Assembly (NCBI RefSeq): GCF_028368975.1
Contig: NZ_JAQNDM010000002.1
Coordinates: 8,488,425-8,552,424 of the forward strand
Reading direction: 5' to 3'
Length of the DNA stretch: 64,000 nucleotides
DNA from: Stigmatella ashevillena
GTDB lineage: Bacteria; Myxococcota; Myxococcia; Myxococcales; Myxococcaceae
The number at the start of each line of letters is the position of its first letter. The first letter of the stretch is position 1. The translations under genes were made by a program, and so were the position numbers. The notes below the pieces were generated by a model, which did no database searches, had not been told where the DNA came from, and was given only the letters and a program-made list of their open reading frames with translations. Below, piece after piece: positions 33,557 to 46,315 of the stretch.

Positions 33557-36500
33557 TTACATCGCCCCCGCGCCGGGCATCTCGCCCACGCCGCGAATGA
33601 GCACCTCGCGCGGCTTGGCACCATCCGCCGGGCCGACGACGCCCTCGCGCTCCATGCGTTCGATCATGCGCGCGGCGCGGTTGTAGCCGATGCGCATCTT
33701 GCGCTGGAGCATGGAGATGGAGACGGCGCGCATCTCGCTCACCGTGGCGAGCGCCTGGTCGTACAGCTCGTCGGACAGCTCGTCCTCCTCGCCGCCGCCC
33801 TCGGAGTCCTCATCGCGCGGCTTGAGGATGGACTCGTCGAAGACGGGCTTGCCCTGGGCCTTGAGGTGGTCCACCGCACGTTTGATTTCCGTCTCGGAGA
33901 CGTAGGCCCCATGCACACGCTGCAGGTGGGCGCTGGTGGGAGGCATGATGAGCATGTCGCCCATGCCGAGCAGGGCTTCGGAGCCCACCGTTCCCAGGAT
34001 GGTCATCGAGTCCGGCTTGGAGCGCAGCATGAAGCTGATGCGCGTGGGAAAGTTGGCCTTGATGACGCCCGTCACGACGTCCGTCGACGGGCGCTGGGTG
34101 GCGACCATCAGGTGGATGCCGGAGGCGCGGGCCATCTGCGCCAGGCGCGCCACGTACGTCTCCACTTCGCGGCTGGCCACCATCATGAGGTCCGCCAACT
34201 CGTCGATGATGACCACGAGGTAGGGCAGCTTCTTGAGCTCCTTCTTCTCCGGAGCATCGGAGGCGTCGTCACGCTCCTCGGTCGCCAGCGCGTCCACGTC
34301 CGCAGCAGCTTCCACCGGAGTCTCGGGGGCTTCCGGCTCGGACAGGACGGCCTCGCGCATGTCCTCCAGGTCGTCCTTGGGCGCGGCGACTCCGGGGCCC
34401 TCACTGGAAGGGGAGGCCGAGCCGTCCACGACGAGCACCTTCTTGGCCTTGGCGGGCTTCTTCTCCTCGGCGGCCTTGTCGGGTGTCGGGACGACGGTGG
34501 CGGAGCTCTCGACGAGCTTGTTGTACCCGGCGATGTTGCGCACGCCCGCCTCGGACAGGAGCTGGTAGCGGCGCTCCATCTCCTCCACGGCCCAGCGCAG
34601 CGCGAGCGCGGCCTTCTTCGGATCGGTGACCACCGGCAGCAGCAGGTGGGGGATGCCCTCGTAGACCGACAGCTCGAGCATCTTCGGGTCCACCATGATG
34701 AAGCGGACCTCCTCCGGCGTGGACTTGAGGAGGATGCTCATGATCATCGAGTTGACCGCCACGGACTTGCCCGAGCCGGTGGTTCCCGCGATGAGCAGGT
34801 GGGGGGCCTTGGCCAGGTCGAGCACGTACGGCATGCCCTCGATGTCCTTGCCCATGCACATGGTGAGCTTGCTCTGGCTCTTCTGGAAGGCGTCCTGCTC
34901 GGCGATCTCCTTGAGGTAGACGGTCTCGCGGTCCTTGTTGGGGACCTCGATGCCCACCACGCCCTTGCCGGGGATGGGGGCGACGATGCGCACCCGCATG
35001 GCCTCCATGGCCATGGCGAGGTCATCGGAGAGCGAGGCGATCTTGCTGACCTTGATGCCGGGCCCCGGGAGGAACTCGTACATGGTGACGACAGGGCCGG
35101 GACGGATCTCCACCACCTCGCCCTGGATGCCGAAGTCCGCCAGCTTGGCGCGCAGCTTCTCGGCGGTGACCAGGAAGGCGTCCTTGTCCAGCGCCGAGCG
35201 CTCCTTCAAGTCACATTCGAGGACGTTCAGGGGCGGCAGCGAGAAGCTCTTGCGGCCTCCGACGAACTCGAACTCCTCCATGTCGCGCCTCTTCGGCACG
35301 GTGGGCTTGGGCGGCGCCTTGGGCTCCACGATGAGCGGCATGCGGGCCAGCGCCGAGGAGGGCGCGGGAACGATGGCCGAGGGGGCCGCGGCCACGGGCG
35401 CCGCGGGCGGAGGCGCACTGGCCGCCGCCATCGGTGGGGACGCGGGCTCTTCCTCTTCGGCCAGGGCGGCCGGAGGCAGGGGGAACACGGCGTTGGGGGT
35501 CGCCGGAGCGGTGACGATGTTGGGCGTCTTGCGATCGCGCTTGCGCGGCTCGGGGGCCGCCTCTGGAGAGGGCAGGTGGGGCGTGGGCGAAAGGAAGGAC
35601 GCCCAGGCGGGATCCGCCCCGGGAGCGGGCCGTTTCTCGACGTGCGTCACGGGAGCGGCGGTGGGCTCGGCGGGCTTCTCCTTCGCCAGCGCCTTGGCCT
35701 CGCGGGGGAGTTCCTTGGCCTCCTTCGAGGCCTTCTTGGCGGCGAGCAACTGCTCCTTCTCGGCTTCCCGTGCCAGGCGCACGGCTTCCTCGGCCATGGC
35801 CTCGGCCTCGGCGGCCTCGGCTTCCGCGGCTTCACGCTCGGCTTCCAGGAGCTCCTCTTCGTCCGCCTCGAGCTGGGCCAGGAAGGCGGCCTCCTCCTCC
35901 TTCTCCTTGGCGGCCCGCTCCTGGCGCTGCTGATAGGCCACCTTCTGGGCTTCCCAGAAGGTGTTGCCTGCCTCCGAGGCACGGCGGCCGAGCACACAGG
36001 CCCCGGCCCACAGCAGGGAGCACAGCTTCAGGAAGGTGTACTGCGTGCCGACGATGAGCCCCGCGACCGCGACGGCGGTGACGAGGATGACGGTGCCGAC
36101 CGTGGAGAAGAGGTTCTGCAGGGTGCCGCCGAGCGCCACCCCCACCGCGCCTCCAGGGGGGTGTGCCCACCCCTTCTCCCCTGCGAAGAAGATGTGCGCG
36201 AGCACCGAGGCACTCACCGTCAGCAGCGTCAGCGCGACGATTTGTGGCAGCCGGCGGCGCTCGCGATCCCCCACGAACAGGATCATGGCGGCGTAGCCCC
36301 CGCACAGCGGGATGAGATAGGCACACACGCCCACCACACCGCGCAGAGACTCCGCGATGAGGTGGCCCATGGGGCCCACCATGTTCCGGAAGCCAGGCCC
36401 CACGCGATCCTTCGCGCTGAAGGTGGCGACCGACAATAAAGAGATGATCGATGCCGAGAGGATGAAGACGCCCACGATGGCGCGCCGGCTGGCGCCTCCC

Positions 36501-36595
36501 GTTTGCATCTTCTTGGCCGCCAGCGCCTTGCGACGCGTGGCGATCTCCTGTCTCGACAGGACCGTCTTCTCCGCCCTGGCCTTCCTGGCCGTCAT
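33557..36595 (-). CDS. ftsK: FtsK/SpoIIIE DNA translocase
   Basis: A 1012-residue protein with four N-terminal membrane helices, a long Ala/Glu/Pro-rich linker and a RecA-like motor. Walker A is GTTGSGKS near residue 604 and Walker B is VVIIDELADLMM near 790. A C-terminal winged-helix gamma domain reads orienting sequences (RMRIGYNRAARMIERMEREG region). FtsK pumps chromosome ends through the division septum. The start is the Met of MTARKARAEK, with GGGAAGG upstream. A ~90-residue low-complexity stretch interrupts the motor just before Walker B, which is unusual. Confidence 0.93.
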   Translation of the reverse strand: MTARKARAEKTVLSRQEIATRRKALAAKKMQTGGASRRAIVGVFILSASIISLLSVATFSAKDRVGPGFRNMVGPMGHLIAESLRGVVGVCAYLIPLCGGYAAMILFVGDRERRRLPQIVALTLLTVSASVLAHIFFAGEKGWAHPPGGAVGVALGGTLQNLFSTVGTVILVTAVAVAGLIVGTQYTFLKLCSLLWAGACVLGRRASEAGNTFWEAQKVAYQQRQERAAKEKEEEAAFLAQLEADEEELLEAEREAAEAEAAEAEAMAEEAVRLAREAEKEQLLAAKKASKEAKELPREAKALAKEKPAEPTAAPVTHVEKRPAPGADPAWASFLSPTPHLPSPEAAPEPRKRDRKTPNIVTAPATPNAVFPLPPAALAEEEEPASPPMAAASAPPPAAPVAAAPSAIVPAPSSALARMPLIVEPKAPPKPTVPKRRDMEEFEFVGGRKSFSLPPLNVLECDLKERSALDKDAFLVTAEKLRAKLADFGIQGEVVEIRPGPVVTMYEFLPGPGIKVSKIASLSDDLAMAMEAMRVRIVAPIPGKGVVGIEVPNKDRETVYLKEIAEQDAFQKSQSKLTMCMGKDIEGMPYVLDLAKAPHLLIAGTTGSGKSVAVNSMIMSILLKSTPEEVRFIMVDPKMLELSVYEGIPHLLLPVVTDPKKAALALRWAVEEMERRYQLLSEAGVRNIAGYNKLVESSATVVPTPDKAAEEKKPAKAKKVLVVDGSASPSSEGPGVAAPKDDLEDMREAVLSEPEAPETPVEAAADVDALATEERDDASDAPEKKELKKLPYLVVIIDELADLMMVASREVETYVARLAQMARASGIHLMVATQRPSTDVVTGVIKANFPTRISFMLRSKPDSMTILGTVGSEALLGMGDMLIMPPTSAHLQRVHGAYVSETEIKRAVDHLKAQGKPVFDESILKPRDEDSEGGGEEDELSDELYDQALATVSEMRAVSISMLQRKMRIGYNRAARMIERMEREGVVGPADGAKPREVLIRGVGEMPGAGAM

Positions 36596-36775
36596 GGACC
36601 TTCCCTCGTGACACCCGTAGCAGGCTGTAGCGACTGCCTGCGGCGAGTGTAGGGAGGGACGCCGATCGGTCAACTTTCCATCCTGTTGAGCGGTGGCCGT
36701 TCGAGGACTCCAAATTGAGGTCTTGGCAGTCTGGAGCAAGTATGTTGCCTGAACCGAAGGCGGCAGGCGGGGTGC

Positions 36776-38155
36776 ATGGACGTCCGATGTGATCGCTGCA
36801 AGTCTCAGTACCAGCTTGAGGACTCGCGCATCTCCGAGGCTGGCCTCACCGTTCAGTGCACCGCGTGCCAGTACGTCTTCGTGGTGAAGAAGAAAGCGCT
36901 GCTCGTCACCCTTCCCGTGAAGCCTGGTGAGTCAGCCGCGCCGGCGGTGCTCCTGGGAGGAACTCCGCCTGGGTCCGGAGCGCCTCCAGAGGAAAGTCCG
37001 GAGCCGAACCTTCCTCCATCGACAGGGCCCGGGGAGCGCGTCCGGGAGTGGCGGGTGCGTCAGGCCAGCGGAAACGTCTTCACCCTCAAGGATCTCACCA
37101 CGCTCCAGAAGTGGATCATCGAGCGCAAGGTGGGGCGGGACGATGAAATCTCCCTGACGGGGGAGAGCTGGAAGCGGCTGGGGGACATCGCGGAGCTGGC
37201 GACGTTCTTCCAGGTCCTGGACGAAGCCCAGAGGGCGTCCCTGCTGCAAGCCCAGGTGGATCTCGGAAAGGCCCTGGGAACACCGCCCCGGGGTGGGTCG
37301 GCAGGGGGAGCAAGCAAGGGAGCCGGGGGGCTGACCCCCTCGCCCCAGGCCCCGGTGGCCATGCGGCGGGGAAACCCGCTTCCCCTGCTGCTGGCGCTCC
37401 TCTTGGTGGCCGGGGGGGCGTTCTTCTACTTCCGGGTGTTGATCCCCCAGCGCGAGGAGGCTGCGCGCCAGGAAGCGGTTCAGCGAGAAAACGCCCTGAA
37501 AGAGGAAGAGGCGCGTCAGGCGCGACTCCTCGCCGAGAAGGCCGCGGCGGAAGCCCCCCCCCTGGCCGAGGACGGAGGGGGTGGGAATGACCCCTCTGCG
37601 GAAGGGGGCTTGCCCGCCGCGGTGGCGCCGCCGAGCACCGAGGATGCCGGGGCCGTGGTCCTGGAGGATGCGGGAACCCTGCCCGACGCGGGCGTTCTGC
37701 CCGGAGTGGGGGTGGCGGCGGACGCGGGGGTGGCGTCAGACGCAGGGGTGGACCTGGATGGGGGCAGCCCCCCCGTGAAGCGGCCCGAGCCGGTGCGCGA
37801 CTTCAACTACTACATGGCGCAAGGCAAGCGCCTCCGAGAGCGGGAGCGCTTTGCGGCGGCCGTGGATGCCTACGGGCAGGCGGCGGAGCTCGAACCGGAC
37901 CGGGCGGAGCCTTACTCCGGCCGGGGGCTGGCGCTGCTGGACCTGGGCAACGCCCCGGAGGCGGCCACGGAGTTTCAGCAGGCCCTCCGGCTCAACCCGC
38001 GGTACGGGGAGGCCATTATTGGACTTGCGGAAACCTACCGGTCCCAGGGAAAGAAGTCAGAGGCGGTTCGCTATTACCAAAGGTACCTTGAGGTCCTGCC
38101 AGAGGGTCCCGAGGCAGAGGTGGCGCGCAGCGCCATCGATCGATTGATGGAGTGA
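36776..38155 (+). CDS. MJ0042 zinc-ribbon / GYF-like / TPR membrane protein
   Basis: A 459-residue protein. The N-terminus is an MJ0042-type zinc ribbon (CDRCKSQYQ, CTACQYVF). Then comes a GYF_2-like domain (VREWRVRQASGNVFTLKDL, DDEISLTGESWKRLGDIA) and one membrane helix (LPLLLALLLVAGGAFFYF, near 205). An acidic/Ala repeat linker follows (DAGVASDAGVDLDGG). The C-terminal half has about three TPR repeats (AAVDAYGQAAELEPDRAEPY, then a second copy). This layout is common and expanded in myxobacteria, where some members act in motility or polarity. No specific role is claimed. Confidence 0.78.
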   Translation: MDVRCDRCKSQYQLEDSRISEAGLTVQCTACQYVFVVKKKALLVTLPVKPGESAAPAVLLGGTPPGSGAPPEESPEPNLPPSTGPGERVREWRVRQASGNVFTLKDLTTLQKWIIERKVGRDDEISLTGESWKRLGDIAELATFFQVLDEAQRASLLQAQVDLGKALGTPPRGGSAGGASKGAGGLTPSPQAPVAMRRGNPLPLLLALLLVAGGAFFYFRVLIPQREEAARQEAVQRENALKEEEARQARLLAEKAAAEAPPLAEDGGGGNDPSAEGGLPAAVAPPSTEDAGAVVLEDAGTLPDAGVLPGVGVAADAGVASDAGVDLDGGSPPVKRPEPVRDFNYYMAQGKRLRERERFAAAVDAYGQAAELEPDRAEPYSGRGLALLDLGNAPEAATEFQQALRLNPRYGEAIIGLAETYRSQGKKSEAVRYYQRYLEVLPEGPEAEVARSAIDRLME

Positions 38156-38166
38156 GGGAGAATCAC

Positions 38167-38493
38167 ATGGCCGATTTCGACAAGCCGTCGTCTACCGAGG
38201 ACGAATATTTCGCGCGCGAGGACATTGAGAAGAAGCGCAAGCTCGCACTTGAGCAGACCGAGCAACTGGCCGCGAAGCAGCGGGAGGACCTCCGGCAGCT
38301 CCACTTCATGAAGTGCCCCAAGTGCGGCATGAACCTGCACACGCTGAAGAAGGGGAGCGTGGAGCTCGACACCTGCTTCAACTGCAAGGGGGTCTGGCTG
38401 GACGCGGGTGAGCTGGATCAGGTGCTCTCCCAGGGCTCGGAGAACAATGGCAAGGTGATGGGCGCCATCCTCAACATCTTCAAGCGCAGCTAG
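38167..38493 (+). CDS. TFIIB-type zinc-ribbon protein
   Basis: A 108-residue protein with a Lys/Glu-rich coiled N-terminus and a zf-TFIIB ribbon: CPKCGMNL and CFNCKGVWLDAGEL. Such proteins are widespread with unknown function; the helical start suggests a partner protein. It begins 12 bp after the previous gene and ends 12 bp before gatC. Confidence 0.82.
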   Translation: MADFDKPSSTEDEYFAREDIEKKRKLALEQTEQLAAKQREDLRQLHFMKCPKCGMNLHTLKKGSVELDTCFNCKGVWLDAGELDQVLSQGSENNGKVMGAILNIFKRS

Positions 38494-38504
38494 GAGGGCT
38501 TTCC

Positions 38505-38792
38505 ATGGCGCTCACGCTCGAGCAGGTCCGTCATGTGGCCTCGCTGGCCCGGCTGTCGCTGTCCCCCGACGAGGAGCGGCGCTATGCCACGCAGCTCTCG
38601 GCGGTTCTCGATGCGGTGGCCCAGCTCCAGGAACTCGACGTGAGTGGCGTGGAGCCCACCTCTCACGCCACGCTCGCCTCCTCGCTGCTTCGCGAGGACG
38701 TGACGCTGCCCTCTCTGCCACCCGAGAAGGGGCTCGCCAATGCCCCTTCGAAGGTCGGCACCCGTTTTGCCGTACCGAAGATCATCGAGTGA
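38505..38792 (+). CDS. gatC: Asp/Glu-tRNA amidotransferase subunit C
   Basis: A 95-residue GatC ([20 protein letters not shown] at the N-terminus, then [10 protein letters not shown]). It wraps around GatA and stabilises the complex. First gene of the gatC-gatA-gatB set. Confidence 0.93.
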   Translation: MALTLEQVRHVASLARLSLSPDEERRYATQLSAVLDAVAQLQELDVSGVEPTSHATLASSLLREDVTLPSLPPEKGLANAPSKVGTRFAVPKIIE

Positions 38793-38796
38793 GGCC

Positions 38797-40257
38797 ATGG
38801 TCCTGACCGAGCTGTCGATGTTGGAGCTGGCGGCGAAGCTCACCTCCGGAGAGGTCTCCTCCCTGGAGGCCACGCGCGCGTGCCTGACGCGCATCGCCCA
38901 GGTGGACGGGCAGGTGAAGGCCTTCCTGCGCCTGGACGAGAAGGGGGCCCTGGCCGCCGCCGAGGCCAGCGATGCGCGCCGCAAGGCGGGCAATCCGGCG
39001 AGTGCCCTGGACGGTGTTCCCATCGGGCTCAAGGACATCTTCCTCACCGAGGGAGGGGAGACGACCTGCGGCTCGCGCATCCTCCAGGGCTTCGTTCCGC
39101 CGTATGACGCCACCGTGGTGCGTCTCCTGCGGGAGGCGGGCCTGCCCATCGTGGGCAAGTTGAACATGGACGAGTTCGCGATGGGCTCGTCCACCGAGGG
39201 CAGCGCGTTTGGCCCGACGCACAACCCGTGGGACCTGGAGCGGACGCCGGGAGGGTCCTCCGGAGGCTCGGCGGCAGCGGTGGCGGCGTGCGAAGTCTTC
39301 GGGGCGCTGGGGACGGACACGGGCGGCTCCATCCGCCAGCCCGCGGCGCTCACCAACACGGTGGGGCTCAAGCCCACGTACGGGCGGGTGTCACGCTACG
39401 GCGTCATCGCCTATGCCTCGTCGTTGGATCAGGTGGGGCCCATGGCGCGCACGGTGGCGGACACCGCGGCGCTTCTGCAACTCCTGGCCCGGCATGACCC
39501 GCTCGATTCGACCTCCGCGAAGCTCGAAGCGCCGGACTACCGGGAGGACTTGGAGGGTGGTGTGCGGGGCCTCCGGCTGGGGGTGCCCCGCGAGTACTTC
39601 ACCGGGGGCATGGATCCCGAGGTGGAGCAGGCGGTGCGCGAGGCGCTGAAGGCCTATGAGCACATGGGGGCGACGCTGGTGGACGTGTCGCTGCCCCACA
39701 CGAAGTATGCCCTGGCCACGTATTACCTCCTGGCCACCGCGGAGGCCTCCAGCAACCTCGCCCGCTACGACGGCATCCGCTTCGGCCTGCGGGCGAAGGA
39801 TGCGAAGGGCCTGAGGGAACTCTACGGCTTGACGCGGGAGCGAGGCTTCGGTCCAGAGGTCAAGCGCCGCATCATGCTGGGCACCTATGCGCTGTCCGCG
39901 GGCTACTACGATGCCTACTACCTGCGAGCCCAGAAGGTGCGCACGCTGATCCGCCAGGACTTCGCGAGCGCCTTCGAGCAGGTGGATGCCTTGGTCTCGC
40001 CCACCTCGCCGGTGCCGGCCTTCAAGCTGGGCGAGAAGGTGGCCGATCCCCTGTCGATGTACCTGATGGACGTCTTCACGCTGCCGTGCAACCTGGCGGG
40101 CCTGCCGGGTCTGTCACTGCCGTGTGGCTTCACGAAGTCGAACCTGCCCATCGGGTTGCAGATCCTGGGCAAGCCCTTCGACGAGGCCCGTCTGTTGCGC
40201 ATCGCCCGCGCGTTCGAGCGCGAGCACGGCTTTGTCCGCCGTTTTCCGACGCTCTAA
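38797..40257 (+). CDS. gatA: Asp/Glu-tRNA amidotransferase subunit A
   Basis: A 486-residue amidase-signature enzyme. The catalytic Ser-cisSer-Lys triad lies in [10 protein letters not shown] (Lys) and [13 protein letters not shown], with a Ser in [10 protein letters not shown]. It releases ammonia from glutamine and feeds it to GatB. It starts 4 bp after gatC. Confidence 0.95.
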   Translation: MVLTELSMLELAAKLTSGEVSSLEATRACLTRIAQVDGQVKAFLRLDEKGALAAAEASDARRKAGNPASALDGVPIGLKDIFLTEGGETTCGSRILQGFVPPYDATVVRLLREAGLPIVGKLNMDEFAMGSSTEGSAFGPTHNPWDLERTPGGSSGGSAAAVAACEVFGALGTDTGGSIRQPAALTNTVGLKPTYGRVSRYGVIAYASSLDQVGPMARTVADTAALLQLLARHDPLDSTSAKLEAPDYREDLEGGVRGLRLGVPREYFTGGMDPEVEQAVREALKAYEHMGATLVDVSLPHTKYALATYYLLATAEASSNLARYDGIRFGLRAKDAKGLRELYGLTRERGFGPEVKRRIMLGTYALSAGYYDAYYLRAQKVRTLIRQDFASAFEQVDALVSPTSPVPAFKLGEKVADPLSMYLMDVFTLPCNLAGLPGLSLPCGFTKSNLPIGLQILGKPFDEARLLRIARAFEREHGFVRRFPTL

Positions 40258-40267
40258 AGGTACCGCC

Positions 40268-41713
<1,446 letters not shown>

Positions 41714-41723
41714 GGCCTCCTGT

Positions 41724-42689
41724 CTACTTGATGAGGCCGATCTCGCGCAGGCGCTGCTGGAGGAAGGCATCCGCCGTGATGGGAGGCGGTGGCACCGGGT
41801 GCTCGGCGGTGGCGGTGTTGGGCAGGGGCTGCAGCACGCACTGCGGATAGGGATGGACGAAGAAGGGCATGGAGTAGCGGGTGGTGTCCTGCTCTCCGCT
41901 CTTCGGGTTCACCACGCGGTGGGTGGTGGCGGGAATGACGTTGTTGGTGACCCGGCTGAGCATGTCCCCCGAGTCCACGACGATCTGCCCGCGCAGCGTG
42001 TCCACGGGCAGCCACTCCCCGTCGCGCGTGAGCAGCTCCAGTCCGGACGCGGTCCCCTCGCACAGCAGGGTGATGAGGTTGATGTCCTCGTGTTCGGCGG
42101 CGCGGACGCCTCCGGGGATGAAGCGCTCCCGGAGGGGCGGATAGTGGATGAGCCGGAGGATGGAGTTTCCATCTTCCGCCATGGCGCTGAAGGTGTTGCG
42201 CTCCACGCCGAAGTACTCCGCCAGCGCCTGGAGCATCACCGCCGCCGCACCGTCGAGCGCTTGGAAGAGTGCCCGCGTATTTTCTTGGAAAGAGGGAACT
42301 TCCGTTGGCCAGATGTTAGGTCCGTACTGAGGGGAGAAGTGGGGGTGGGTGGGAGAGAGCTCTCGGCCGACGTGCCAGAATTCCTTGAGGTCGCCCACGG
42401 TGCGGTTCTTCGCATGCTCCTGGCCATAGCCGGTGTAGCCGCGCTGGCCCGCGCCGCCCGGGACGACGTAGCATTGCTTCACCGCCTCGGGGAGCTGGAA
42501 GAACCGCTCCACGTCCGCGTAGGTGCGGCGGATGAGGCCATCTTCGATTCCATGTCCTTCCACCGAGACGAAACCGAACTCCTTGAGCGCATCCCCGAAG
42601 ACCTGGACGAAGCGGGCGCGCTCCTGAGGAGTCCCAGAGCGGTAGTGGGCGAGGTGAACGAGCGGGACGCGGCGGGCCGAGGTGGGCAT
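41724..42689 (-). CDS. Isopenicillin-N-synthase-like 2OG-Fe(II) oxygenase
   Basis: A 321-residue iron- and 2-oxoglutarate-dependent oxygenase. The iron ligands are His200 and Asp202 (HED) and His257 (THRVVNP). Arg271/Ser273 (RYSMPFF) bind 2-oxoglutarate, as in plant-type DIOX_N/2OG-FeII_Oxy proteins. Substrate unknown; such enzymes act in secondary metabolism or hydroxylation. The Met of MPTSARRVPL is the likely start. Confidence 0.88.
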   Translation of the reverse strand: MPTSARRVPLVHLAHYRSGTPQERARFVQVFGDALKEFGFVSVEGHGIEDGLIRRTYADVERFFQLPEAVKQCYVVPGGAGQRGYTGYGQEHAKNRTVGDLKEFWHVGRELSPTHPHFSPQYGPNIWPTEVPSFQENTRALFQALDGAAAVMLQALAEYFGVERNTFSAMAEDGNSILRLIHYPPLRERFIPGGVRAAEHEDINLITLLCEGTASGLELLTRDGEWLPVDTLRGQIVVDSGDMLSRVTNNVIPATTHRVVNPKSGEQDTTRYSMPFFVHPYPQCVLQPLPNTATAEHPVPPPPITADAFLQQRLREIGLIK

Positions 42690-42914
42690 GGGGCGCGACT
42701 CTACCCAGGCCCTGGGAATCATTGAATCAACCCCGCGTTCGGGTGTCCGGGCTTTTTGTCTACTGCCCGGATGGGCAATCGGGTCCCTCTTTTGAGACAC
42801 TCCTCGAAACCGGGATGGCGTGAAAGACCCGGAGTGCTTTAAAACGAAGGTGGGGGACGGAGTGAGCGCATCGCGGATGACTCCCTGCCAGAACATGTCG
42901 AGAATGGGCTCCGT

Positions 42915-44801
<1,887 letters not shown>

Positions 44802-44811
44802 CCCAACGACA

Positions 44812-44842
44812 AGAGCCCAGCCCTCATCGAGGACTGGGCTCT
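44812..44842. terminator. Bidirectional hairpin between convergent genes
   Basis: AGAGCCCAG (44812-44820) pairs with CTGGGCTCT (44834-44842); an inner CCTC/GAGG extends the stem. It lies between the kinase gene and the small lipoprotein gene. Confidence 0.7.
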
Positions 44843-44869
44843 GGGTGCTCGTGAAGCAATCTGAAGAGA

Positions 44870-45277
44870 TTAGCGGGCGCGGCTGAAGTTCGCAGGGGAG
44901 TGCAGAGAGCTACCGAGCACCGCCGCCCCACACGCAGGCGTCAGCTTGTTGGCCGCTTCCAGCAGACAGATCGTGAGGCCGTTCTCAAAGGGCTCGGTAT
45001 TGCTCGCGGAGCACTTGGGGACTTTCTTGGCGCAATCGGCGAAGTCCTTGATGACGTCCTTGTCGCCGTCCGAGCAGTTATCGAGACCCTCTTTGCACTC
45101 ATCCAGCTCGGCGTCGGACATTCCCTCGAAGTACGAGTCGTCGATCACATTGCGGCAGGCCTCTGCCTTGTCGGCGACTTCGTCGTTGGCCTCATCCACA
45201 TCATCGCACGCGTCACCGCCACCACAGCCCACCATCGCCAGGGACATCGCCGCCACACATGCCAGCCACTTCTTCAT
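44870..45277 (-). CDS. Small Cys-rich acidic lipoprotein
   Basis: A 135-residue lipoprotein (AMSLAMVGC, Cys18). The mature part is acidic with about seven spaced Cys (CDDVDEANDE, ACRNVI, CKEGLDNC, DCAKKVPKC, CLLEAANK, ACGAAV), suggesting several disulfides and an all-helical fold. This kind of small secreted helical protein is common in myxobacteria; function unknown. Confidence 0.7.
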   Translation of the reverse strand: MKKWLACVAAMSLAMVGCGGGDACDDVDEANDEVADKAEACRNVIDDSYFEGMSDAELDECKEGLDNCSDGDKDVIKDFADCAKKVPKCSASNTEPFENGLTICLLEAANKLTPACGAAVLGSSLHSPANFSRAR

Positions 45278-45410
45278 GGGAAACTCCCTTTGAGGACAAT
45301 GAAGTAAAGCGGCGGCATCCTAGCGATGGCTTTCCACGGTGCCAGGAGAGCCTGCAACCGGGCGAAAGTTCAGCCGACTTTCGTACTTTCCGGGTGTCCC
45401 GACATCCGCC

Positions 45411-45439
45411 TTGACTCCCCGGGGCATCTCTCGTAGATC
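45411..45439 (+). promoter_or_regulatory. Sigma-70 type promoter for rplU-rpmA
   Basis: TTGACT at 45411-45416, a 17-bp spacer and TAGATC at 45434-45439. The -10 is imperfect. It would leave a ~85-nt leader before rplU, room for ribosomal-protein feedback, though no defined leader structure was identified. Confidence 0.4.
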
Positions 45440-45530
45440 GGCCATCCTTTGCGTATCCGGGCGATCAGCCGTCCGAAATGCGCGGCGACTCCCACGGGTT
45501 GACCCAACCCGACCGATAGAGGGTTTGACG

Positions 45531-45839
45531 ATGTACGCAGTGATTCGCACGGGCGGTAAGCAGTACCGCGTTGCCGAGGGTGACGTGCTCCGCATCGAGA
45601 AGGTCGCGGGCGACGTCGGTGCCGAGGTGACTTTCAACGACATCCTCCTGCTGGGTGGCACGGACTCCCCGAAGGTGGGTCGTCCCACGGTCAGCGGCGC
45701 CAAGGTGGTGGGGAAGATCCTCGCGCAGGACAAGCACCGCCGCGTCCTCCACTTCCGCAAGGAGAAGGAAGGCTGGACGCGCCGCCGGGGCCACCGCCAG
45801 CCGTACACCGAGGTCAAGGTCACCTCCATCGCGGGCTAG
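45531..45839 (+). CDS. rplU: 50S ribosomal protein L21
   Basis: A 102-residue L21 ([18 protein letters not shown] start, [14 protein letters not shown] end). It binds 23S rRNA in the large subunit. Standard rplU-rpmA-obg gene order. Confidence 0.96.
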   Translation: MYAVIRTGGKQYRVAEGDVLRIEKVAGDVGAEVTFNDILLLGGTDSPKVGRPTVSGAKVVGKILAQDKHRRVLHFRKEKEGWTRRRGHRQPYTEVKVTSIAG

Positions 45840-45898
45840 TTCCGGCTCATCCACTTTTCGGCCGCCTCTGGTGGCCCGTTTCATGTAGGACAGGTGTC

Positions 45899-46165
45899 AT
45901 GGCTCATAAAAAGGGACAAGGTTCTTCTCGCAACGGTCGCGATTCGAATTCACAGCGTCGCGGCGTCAAGGTGTACGGCGGCGAGGCAGTGTCCGCGGGC
46001 AGCATCCTCGTGCGGCAGCTCGGCACGGTCATCCACGCGGGCACCAATGTGAAGCTGGGCCGTGACTACACCCTCTACTCCACGGTGGACGGAGTGGTGA
46101 AGTACGAGCGGCTGGGGCGTGACCGCAAGAAGGTGTCGGTCTATCCGGCTGAGGCGAGCGCCTAG
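45899..46165 (+). CDS. rpmA: 50S ribosomal protein L27
   Basis: An 88-residue L27 starting directly [16 protein letters not shown] with no cleavable N-terminal extension, and containing [19 protein letters not shown]. Its N-terminus reaches the peptidyl-transferase centre. A hairpin follows the gene. Confidence 0.96.
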   Translation: MAHKKGQGSSRNGRDSNSQRRGVKVYGGEAVSAGSILVRQLGTVIHAGTNVKLGRDYTLYSTVDGVVKYERLGRDRKKVSVYPAEASA

Positions 46166-46177
46166 GCGTCGCCCAGG

Positions 46178-46199
46178 GGCCTGGTCTTTTGGCCAGGCC
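46178..46199 (+). terminator. Hairpin after rpmA
   Basis: GGCCTGG (46178-46184) and CCAGGCC (46193-46199) flank TCTTTTGG. It may partly separate ribosomal genes from obg. Confidence 0.5.
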
Positions 46200-46315
46200 T
46201 GGTTGCATCCGAGCGGGTCGTTCCCGGTCCAGGTGCCTGAAGGCGGCTGGACGCGAGAGCGGCCCGTTTTGCATTTTTCGACTCACGCTTCCCCGGCTGG
46301 GGTGAGGCCAGAGCC

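Noticed and set aside
33386-36439. 1017-residue plus-strand frame antisense to ftsK
   Set aside because: It is the mirror of the FtsK frame and has only low-complexity Gly/His/Arg content.
45300-45530. L21-type leader riboregulator upstream of rplU
   Set aside because: No defined stem arrangement matching a known L21 leader could be drawn by eye.
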